Assembly: GCF_020882245.1 (NCBI RefSeq)
Contig: NC_083598.1
Coordinates: 51,311,858 to 51,375,857, forward strand
Direction of reading: 5' to 3'
Source: Rhopalosiphum padi
Lineage: Eukaryota > Arthropoda > Insecta > Hemiptera > Aphididae
Length of the DNA: 64,000 bases
The stretch's first letter is position 1, and each line of letters starts with the position of its first letter. Below, in pieces: positions 54,311-64,000 of the stretch. The notes below the pieces were generated by a model that saw nothing but the letters and a program-made list of their open reading frames with translations, was not told where the DNA came from and ran no database searches. The translations under genes and the position numbers were made by a program.

Positions 54311-54698
54311 CTAGGCCCCCCGCCGGTAGATGATGACGGTTTATTATTATTATTTTTTTTTTCCTTTTTGTCAAACCATACATAATATTATATTGTGTAC
54401 GATATTATTATTATTATTATTATAAATACGATCGTCTCGACACGCGCCCGAAAATAATATGGTAAAAGGACGCACGCCGTCGCCGCCGCCGTCGCAGACC
54501 CATACGAATATTATATACGATATCCTGCAAGCGCACACGCACCCGCATCGAGCAGGTGCCCAAGCCGGCAGCGAACACGAGGTTTGTGAAAATACCCACA
54601 TCGACGACACACATAATATTATAATATTCTACCTACGCGTCCTATATAATATATTATTATAGTTTAAAATGTGTAGATACATATTCGAGCACACTTAC

Positions 54699-54869
54699 GG
54701 CAAAAACAACTGCAAAATGCTGTTTGTCGTCGTCGTCGTTTGGCGACGATGAGTTAGTTGTCTTCCTTTTATTATTATTATTATTATTTATCGTTTTCAT
54801 CTGTTGTAGTTGCATGGTATGCAGAAGCAAGTAACCGTCGGAGGACGCAAAAAACGTGGTACTTGACAT
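54699..54869 (-). other. Candidate first coding exon, function unknown
   Basis: An open frame starting ATG, reading MSSTTFFASSDGYLLLHTMQ and then an Asn-rich and Asp-rich stretch, ends GTTTTTGCC directly before GTAAGTGTG, a near-consensus donor (phase 0). The middle is triplet-repeat-derived (poly-Asn, poly-Asp), which weakens the case. Pairing with the exon at 54310-54178 is inference; a clean phase-matched acceptor was not found. Confidence 0.2.
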
Positions 54870-56500
54870 TTTTCAGTACTTTATTTCATCTTATATTTTG
54901 TCGATGTCGCGTATTTTTTTAATCGGCCGGTCGGGCTGGTATATATTATATTATATATATGTGATCACTGGTACAACTAGTGATGAAGAAAAAGGACTAA
55001 ATAAATTTAGAGCACACTGAGCACAGCGATTTCAAATTTGTTTAAATTTAATATAATATTTAATCAACTATAATTTGAAATATTATAAAATCTATATAAT
55101 ATTATTGCAAATTGGCAATGTATTAAATGCATATATATATATATTATTGTTTATTAAGGTACTTATATTAATGTAGAGAACTAGATCTTATAAGTACAAG
55201 AAATTATATAATTATAGTAATTATACACTTTATAGAAAGTATACAAATTGGTTGACAACTAGTTGCGTGGTTGCGTCTCAGTATTTTTTTTTGGTATAGA
55301 TATATAATTGTCATTTTAACCGTCGTTGATAATGTAATATGATTGATACATCTTAAAATAATAAATATTAATCAATAATCAGATTACACTTTTTTTCTTA
55401 TAGTTATCTTTGGAATTTAAATACCGTGTAGCTTAAAAATTGATTCATTTTTATAAAGGGGATTTTTCTTTTAAAAGATCCATGATAGTTGTCATGAATT
55501 GGGTGATATATCAACCCCCCCCCCCTAATATTCTTTTACTGTGTCAACTTGTTTTTAGTTTATAATATTTTTAATTTCAGTATATAAATGTATTAGGACA
55601 TGACCTAAAAAACTTTAAACGGCGTGTTTTCTATTATAGATAAACACGTCATTATGTATACTGTGGTAAAGATTTTCGTATATCGATTTTTCTATTAGAG
55701 ATAATCCGGTGAAATTTGATAATATAGTATGATAAAGTATGACGGTAGTATTATAAAAAAATAATATAAATTGTATGAGATATAAATGTTTGCTTTTTAA
55801 TCTTCGTAAGAGTTATGACAAACATGAAATATACTTATCAACCTCCACAAAATGGTCCTATAGCTACGAAATTGCAATAAAATAACATATTATGCAAATC
55901 AGTAATTTATAGATATACTGCACGGAAATATACCTTTTTAACACAATTTATTCTATGATTACGCTTAGATAAGCATATTAGAAAACATAGCAAACTATAG
56001 AAAATTATTATAACATTTTTTATTAAATTTGAGTGCAGATCTGCTGCAGAGTATTGTCGTCACGTAATATTTTATTGAATTATTTCATGACGTGTTGATT
56101 ATATGTTTATCAAGCGGACGATAATCTTCCCGTATTTCACCAAGGCCTAGCTAGGGGCTGGCGACCCCCAAAGATAAATTTCACCCTGCAGTTGCCCCTC
56201 TGTATGCTCATCACGACTAAGGTTATTTTCGCGCCTACGGGCAAGCACAACTGCGTTTACAACAATACATGATATATTATGTATACAGCGGGTATTTCAA
56301 ATTTTACGTTTTAAAATTGGGGAGGATTGCATTATAATGCATACCTACCTATTTTATTTAAGAACATTAAGAACTCAACGCATAATCCACATCGTTTTTG
56401 TTACACGACATTTGTAACTGTGCCCCGTAGGTATATATACAGTATCCACGCTTATAATATACTTTAATATTACGTGCATACTGCATAGACATAAACATAT

Positions 56501-56962
56501 ACAGGATGATTTTCCAAGCACGTTCTCCACCTTTAATCATTTAATAAAGCTATTTTAGTTCTAGATTCTGGAATTTAAAAAAAATACTAGCTGATGGCCA
56601 TAATATTATTAAATACTTGGAATAATTGTTCTTATAATATTATCTAAGTAGCAGAGATTTATGGATTAAGTTTAAGGACCTAACCTGTCTCCTGTGGTGG
56701 TAAAAATTTATGTTTTTAAACGAGAACCATTCTTATATTAACTACCGTAAGTTGTCGAGCAGACAGTTTTTTTGAAAACGTCAATATATTTAAATCAAAA
56801 TTCAAATGAGTAATTTCTGAGTTAAATATTTATTTACACTTTTATAAGACAATTCACACTTGATAATATTAAGATAATAGCATTTAATTCAAAAGTTCTC
56901 AAAAACAGAATTTGAAAAAATTCTTCATTAAAGGGAAAATGTGTGTGACCATTCCCGGTAAC
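56501..56962. mobile_element. TIR/MITE-like element, copy 7 (degraded right end)
   Basis: Left end ACAGGATGATTTTCCAAGCA then CGTTCTCCACC; the block TTTAAATCAAAATTCAAATG is shared with copies 2, 3 and 4. The right arm (AAAACAGAATTTG, AAATGTGTGTGACC) is recognisable but the terminal CTCTGT is lost. Confidence 0.6.
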
Positions 56963-57348
56963 GTATATATTATAACTTGGTGGGAATGTTTAAGAATCAT
57001 TAATGTTATCAAAATAAATAAAAACTGTTGATGGTTAGTGTACCTACTGTACCTATATAGTACCTATTTATACATATATAAGTATATATATATATAAATA
57101 GCGTCATTTCATACTTTAACAGTAACATAACAGTAATTATTACACTATATAAAAAACCATCAATTTCAAAAACGATTTAATTTTAACTTATCAATGGATT
57201 ATATTTAATTCAACTAAAAAAAGTTAAGAAATTATTTGAACAGCTAATGAAATTTGTCAAATTGTTAATTTCATTAAAAAATTTACAAACAATTTAGGTA
57301 AAAAAAAATTATAAACATTTTTATAAAAACTAGTCAATACCACCACCA

Positions 57349-57362
57349 CCCCCCCCCCCCCC
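57349..57362. repeat. Poly(C) tract
   Basis: About fourteen C after an ACC triplet run. Confidence 0.9.
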
Positions 57363-57747
57363 AGCCTTTGCAAAAGTGTATATAATATAATGGTGTGGCT
57401 ATATATTTTTAGTATTTGTATGCGGACGCGTGTGTTTTACGACTTACAAACGTACATAATATATTAATATATTATACGTGTACGATAATATTCAGTGGCA
57501 GCGGACAATATATGACATAATACCATCAGCGTATAAAGACAATACGTATTATACGTACGAGAGCCGATCACTGGCCGGTAAAGCGCTGCTGAAGGGACGA
57601 GACCGGCGGTGCATATTATGATGGTTGATCGGCGTAATGTATGTATCGACACGAAGGAATAATGTACAGTCGTCACTCGTCAGCAGCGTCAACTGCAGCG
57701 GTAGTGCCGATGGTGCTGGCGCACGTATATAATAATAATAATATTGT

Positions 57748-58555
57748 ACAGGGTGATTCATCGAACGTCCTCGCCTCCATTTTCCTCTCTATAATACACG
57801 GAATTCGGTCAAATGCTGATTTTTAGAATTTATAAGTCCGTAACCGCTGCATAAGTATCATGTTTCCAAATACTTGGATTTTCTATAATAGGTACCATTC
57901 AAGAAATGTTTTAGTATCAACTAATTTTTTTCCAAACGAAAAATATCAACTTTTTTCTTACACAGACGAATGTATTGAAAATGTTAACACATCTATCACG
58001 AAACTTTAACGAGCGGCGGATTTTGAATTATTGAACTTTGATTAATACTATATTATATTAGATCTACAATAAAAGATTTGGATTGCTTAGAAGATATCAT
58101 CATATAGCCTATATGATCATTTTAACTGTTCGAGACCATGATAAATACTATATGGATCCAATTATAATATTACATACATAATATTATTTATTCAATTTTA
58201 TAGTTTTGTAAGATCGTCTTTAACGATTATTACTATTTACTATACTAATTATTATTATAATTAAAAAACGAGTCGTTCAAATTTTAGTATAGATTTATCG
58301 AAATTTTCAACAACAAAAAAAACCAACTGCCTAACAGCTTACTGCAAAAAAAGGTCGGTTTTCATTTGAACGAAAATAATACTCAAAAAAATGTTTGTAA
58401 TCGCCACAAATTTGCAGCATAAAAGAAAATTCTAAACAATCGGAAATATCGCATGACGCCCGAACGTATATTTAAGAATTCCAGTAAAACCGCCGTTTGA
58501 GACAGACGAATGGTGGTAGAGTGAACATCTCGCGGCTGGCAGCGGATCACCCTGT
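57748..58555. mobile_element. TIR/MITE-like element, copy 8 (both tips present)
   Basis: Left end ACAGGGTGATTCATCGAACG, right end GCGGATCACCCTGT, which mirrors the left tip perfectly over ACAGGGTGATC/T. The left arm has AAATGCTGATTTTTAGAATT. The flanks of both tips are AT-rich (GT before, ATA after); about 808 bases, the longest clear single copy, with no coding capacity. Confidence 0.7.
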
Positions 58556-58703
58556 ATACATAAATATACCGCACTGGAGCAGCTGCACGGAACGCCACCG
58601 AAACCGGGAAAAACGACGACGCGTCGGCAGGTGTTGCCGGCGTATCGGCCCGGGAGCCACGTGCCCCGTGCGCGACAAGCCTAATTGATCGGAACCACCG
58701 CTG

Positions 58704-58735
<32 letters not shown>

Positions 58736-61700
58736 GTATATTTTATGTATATTATCGTATATATACGATGGTAATATAGTTCTTCGCCGATACGCACCGA
58801 ATGTCTCGGTTGCGTCGAACCGCGTGCGCTCGAAAGCTTTTTACTTGAATTTTTTTTTCGTGTTTTCCAAACCCACGGCCTAGAAAAACGGACGAAAATA
58901 AACCACCAGACCTTATAATAATGAGATAAATCACAGATTAGGTACGCGTTCGAAACGCCACGTTATACCGATTTGGGTGGGAGGGAAAGAGAGGCATTTT
59001 TTTGATTTTTTTTTTTTTATATATATATAATTACTTCATCCTGGTCTGAGTAGTATCCGGCACTGACGCGTTTCATTTTATTTACGAGACAAAAAGCCCA
59101 GGTTTTTTAGATTTTTAATACAATGTATATGTATAATATATTTAGTATATGCAGAGCGCTGGCAGACACTATTTCAAGATATCCCGTTTGCTATTAGTTA
59201 TGATTTAGAAAAAAATGTCCCGTGATTCTAATACTATTATTGGTAGATCTTAAATATTCATGAGTTCATGACACATTTCATTCGCTCCAGTCATAAAACG
59301 ATTTCTAAGTACGGCAAAAGTTGCATGGTGCTTTATAATTTAGAGCATCAATTTTAATATTTGTGTATAAATCGATGACATTAAATTATGTAATTCATTT
59401 GATTTTCTTCAAACAGTAAGTAAATGTTACAACAATGGTTTAATAATAATATGTCTTTTTTAAATATTTAACGAGATAATACGAATAACAAAACACTGTC
59501 AAAAAAAAAAAAGAAAAGAAAAACAGTTTGAAATAATACATATTGGAACATTTTAAATATACATAATGTGTTTGTTTTTAGTTGTTATTTTTATTTAATA
59601 TTTATATATATATTTACTATATTTATATACGTATAAAGAGAAAAATATACCAAAAATTAAATACTTTTATTAAAATAAACAATAGTCACTCGATTTCATA
59701 TCTAATTCAAATATTTTTTTTAAAAGAGTTTAGAATTAAGATTAATTGGTTTAATGTGTATATCAATCGGCTATATTTGAAAGCTGTTTACAATATTTTG
59801 GCACCACCTAAAATTTAGGCCTGGAAACGTCTATGGTCGTAGTTTAAAAAGAATGTCTCACTCACGGCTCATAATTGATTTAAATATATATGTTTTCATT
59901 TGGCTATGGGACCCCAATATTGAAAAATATCCAAGGGCAACCGGCAATCGCTAAATATTCGGGTAGGCCAGACCAGCACTGCTTGTCAGCAACAACTGAT
60001 GGACAAGATATATCAAGATGCAATGAGTTTACATAATATAAACTTTCGGCCTAAAAAATCTCGTTAAAATAATCACGATACATGCGGATGTATATTGAAC
60101 AGGCCGCAAGTATTTAAAGAAATGCTGTGTAAATAATAATAAAAATAATAAGTCTTATTGCTAGTACAGAAAAATAATCCCTCCACATAGAATCAAAACT
60201 GGTAAGACGTTGAATATGAACCGTTATAAATATTTTATATTTTTCATATGTCTTAATTAAATTTTTTCTATTTATTAGTTTTATTTGCAAATATCACCTC
60301 GAGATAGTCGCATTTACCAGCAGAGTTCATATACTTAACTACTTAAGTAGGTGAATAAAACGTTAAAATTTAAAATTCTATTTTTCTAAATTGTTGAAAT
60401 TAAACCCAATTCACAGGCCTATATCGTTGATTTGTTTGTCATCGCAACTGCATGTCAGAAAAAAATCCGTTAGAAAAATAAATACTGTTGTATTCATCTC
60501 AAAATATTTATGTTAATATTAAATATGACCCTACCATAACATATAGAATATTAATTTTTACCACAGATATACTTAGTAGATATTATGTATGTTTTTCAGC
60601 TACTCGTTTGCATAATAGATATAAAATAGACGTATTTATTTGTATGTGGAATACTCCACACATTTTATTTATTATAAATATTATGAGGGATTTAAGTCTC
60701 TACAGTTTAGATTATATGTACCTTAATGAAAAATGAATTTGGAGTAGGTAGGTACATAGTTAGATACATAGAAACGTACTATCTATATAATATATATAAT
60801 ATAAAATTATTATTAAAAACAACAATACAACAGATTTTGTGGAAATATTCAACATATATATTTGTATTAGTGATCACGTATGGTACAACGTGAAAAAAGG
60901 TTATTAACAATTTTTTTCTCATAGTGTGCTGTTACAGGAATCTGCAGATATAGATTTGTATGCACATTTTTCGTCTTCAGTTTCCACGGAGGTCGACTAA
61001 TAGTTGTGTACCTGGTAACTATTAACGTATTATGTATATAAGAGCATTCGGATATTTTGTAAACGAATAGGTTTAATAAGTATATATAAAAAATAAAAAC
61101 AACAGAGTTCAGAGAAACCGGGTGATGTTCATTTACCAAAACATATGCGAGATACACATACAGGTAGGTCTGCAGTGTCAGATCCCGCTGAAGTCTAATC
61201 CATATATTAATAATGTATACTATTTATTATTATTATTATTTTTTTTTTAGGTATCTTCGGGTTTCGGCAGAAGTGGCCATTTGTATTAGTGATTCACAGG
61301 TGTTTATTTGTATTGTACTCAGTAGTGCATTGATGCCATTTCAGTTTTTTCAAATCAAGTACCAAAACTTAAGCAGGTCAATTGTTTTTTTTATCGCTAA
61401 ACACTTTTTTTTCATCATAATAGCTAAATACATATTATATTTTATGCATATGTATGATGGGGTTGTAATAATAATAATAATAATAATGTTTCACTATTTA
61501 ATGAGGTAACTGGCGTTTTAGAGATTTTATGAATTTTATGCGTCTTAGTGTTACTATAAAAAAAGTATAATTTTTTTTTTTCTGTAAAAGTTATGTATTT
61601 TCAAGTATCTATTGGTACACATTTGTTAATGTGTAATATATGAAACTAAAATATTAAAACGAATAAAAAACAATTTATAACACGTGTAATTAAATTTGAT

Positions 61701-64000
61701 AAAAAGTTATTACAGAAACAAAAAATACTTAGAAGTATTTCTAAAAATATTCACTACCAAGCAATATAAATACAATTTTAATTTAATGTACAAAGTAATT
61801 GAGTTATAATTCAGCGTTAATGAACACTAATTAAATCGTTCAATAACTGTATATTATTTTAGATTTTTAGCTCATTACACAAATAATACGGGTAATTTAT
61901 ATAATGTAAATATTTTTTATAGAAAATAAAATAAAATAAATGTTTAAAAATGAATTTTAAAGTATTTATAGTACAGGCATAATGGTCGAAACAAAAACCC
62001 TAACATACTACATAATCATTTCGTAATAATTAATAATTAATAAGAATAAAAAAAATACTACCTAATTAAAATATATTATTTTACGTTTATTAATTAAAAT
62101 TCAGTACCTATTCCATTTAACTTAACTTGCAATAGGTACCTATTGTTTTATCATATACACATGTTTATAACTTACCTGCATATGTATATCAAGGCCGGAT
62201 ACGTTAAACCTCGCTTTAAATAGGTTAGGTATTTATATCGTTTTCACGTCGTCCACGTATATTTGAATTTTGAACGCTGCAGTTACTAGATTTTATTTTT
62301 CAAGTCTGATTTTGTAAGAAATGTAAATTTTCAATTTATTACCATAATATTGTCACTTTACCTAATTTTATTGTATCTTCATTTCTCATTAAGTGCATTT
62401 TTAACTAGCCTTAACACATTGTTATGATTAGCGTCTGGTAAAAATATACTATTTGTCATTTAAAACCTGATGAAAAAGCTGATTAAATATCAATGCTATC
62501 ATCATAAATCATATAATTATTTGCACTTATTTTAAAACCTAATATTTTCATTTTTTTTTTTTTTTTTTAATGTTAGTTGCACAACTATCACAAGTCACAC
62601 CACAGACTTTTAAGTCAACTGAGTGACAGTTAAAGAAATTGCAGATGCAGATTTAATACTAATTGAACTTCTGTATTATTTTGTAAACTATACTGTATAC
62701 TCTATGTACCTTCTATATTTATCATTACAAATCGTCGTAAAAAAAAATTAGAGCTTCCGTGGCAGTATTATTTGTATATAATTTTTTGATATAAATTACC
62801 TGCAAAGCCACAATAACCAATAAATGAATTACTTTTTGAATTTCGTAATACAGTTTGACGTTGTATGATCATTAAATATAAAACTGCACTGTTTGTCAAA
62901 AAGTATATAGCCATCTGTAGGGCACATTGAAAAAAAATGGCTCTTAGTTATTATAAAAAGTACATTGTGTCTTTGCAACAGACACGTTTGGACCTAATAA
63001 ACTGTAATATTACTGATAAAATGTTATTAAGTTAATGTAAAAATGATGTAAAACGCAAAAACGTTTCATTTATTTTGAAATAGTATTTTTCTAATAGATA
63101 ATAAGTACTTGATGACATTGTAGTGAAAATAAAAATATTAGTTTCTTTGCACGCAGCATTTGTCAATAGGAGGAAATGTTGTTTTCCACGTTATTGCATC
63201 GACAGAATATGTAAATATATATCGGATAGTATATACTCATATGCATTATTATCTCTTTGCTTAGAATGAAATATTGTGTAAAAAATAAATAAAATGATAA
63301 ACCGACAGAAAAATCGTCCTGTTTATTCAATTTCTCGTCGTATGTGCACCACGTATACCTATAATAGTATACTACACAACTATCTAGTATGCGTACCTAC
63401 ATAATATTATAGTAGTGTGTCGTCGACCATTCACGTTTGTATTGGTTATGCAACGGGCTTATGATAATTTACGATACCATCGATTTATTTATACATGTGC
63501 GCGCATATCCCGATCGACATGATGAATGACAGTCGTAATAGTACATACAGCTACAGCGCAGCGCAGCACTCGCCACTCGCGGCTATCTCGGCCGTTTTTC
63601 GTTTTGCGGTTTTACACAGTTTTACAACTTTTATAGGTACCCGCATAGTGGCTATAGACGATTGCTGTTTTTTGAGGCCTATGCGGCTGTACCACAACCT
63701 ATACTGCGGGTGAGTGGGTAGAAGGCGTTCGGATGCATAAGACTGAAGATTGAAAGACGAAGAGATGAAGTTTGAAGTTATAAATTAGGTATTACATTTA
63801 ACTTTTAAAGTAAAATCTATAGAAGTGTAGGCTATTATAGTACCTATTATACTTCATTTGGTTGCTTCTAAACATGGCTCATGATATAAGCAACTATGAG
63901 TTATACGATGGTTATTGTAAATTATACCGTTATTATAGCATAATATGTCTATATAGGTATAATTGCCTATATTTATACTTATATTCTACTATTGCTTAAT
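58556..64000. other. Intergenic DNA without recognised genes
   Basis: A GC-rich patch immediately follows copy 8 (58556-58690). A TAA-type repeat lies at about 58708-58733. The rest is AT-rich with short frames. Near 59930-59985 a GC-richer stretch (GGGCAACCGGCAATCGC) and near 56150-56240 a similar one may be decayed transposon sequence, unassigned. A candidate first exon at 63495-63709 is described under findings. Confidence 0.45.

Noticed and set aside
1..64000. CRISPR arrays, bacterial operons, rRNA or tRNA genes, phage or viral genes
   Set aside because: No regularly spaced direct repeats with spacers, no ribosomal or tRNA-like sequence noticed by eye, and clear eukaryotic splicing; a covariance-model scan would be needed to exclude a divergent tRNA or microRNA.

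Overview
The window is eukaryotic and looks like insect nuclear DNA. It is AT-rich, with long introns, many microsatellites and one recognisable protein-coding gene. The recurrent TAGGTACCTATA-like words and the base composition resemble aphid genomes, so a hemipteran, probably an aphid, is my best guess; that is inference and I could not test it.

The gene is Delta, the DSL-family ligand of Notch, on the minus strand. I could assemble a complete coding sequence from eight exons: 18452-18393, 13791-13525, 10651-10594, 7917-7642, 4572-4512, 3969-3645, 3298-2052 and 667-544. All intron boundaries are GT/AG, all phases agree, and the product is 805 residues: signal peptide, MNNL domain, DSL domain, nine EGF repeats, one transmembrane helix and a cytoplasmic tail ending in ATQV, a class I PDZ ligand. 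Exons 1, 3, 5 and 8 are too short or too split to be found as simple open frames. The obvious stop of the big exon 7 frame (2050-2048) lies inside the splice donor of intron 7, so intron retention would give a shorter tail.

Layout: 1-543 is the downstream/3' UTR side of Delta; 544-18452 is Delta with seven introns (0.35 to 4.6 kb) full of simple repeats; about 18453-19260 is a GC/CpG-rich leader and likely promoter. From about 19.3 kb to 64 kb no gene is recognised. This roughly 45 kb AT-rich stretch carries at least nine copies or partial copies of one terminal-inverted-repeat (MITE-like) family, found only there and not inside Delta, plus a few GC-rich islands. Two islands have dense E-boxes (about 29.3 kb and 35.2 kb), one with a Su(H)-like site, and could be Delta enhancers. 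Three perfect CGTGGGAA Su(H)-type octamers lie in Delta introns.

Uncertain coding candidates are a cysteine-containing terminal exon on the minus strand at 54310-54178, an open frame at 20624-20964 and a possible first exon at 63495-63709. None is assigned a function.
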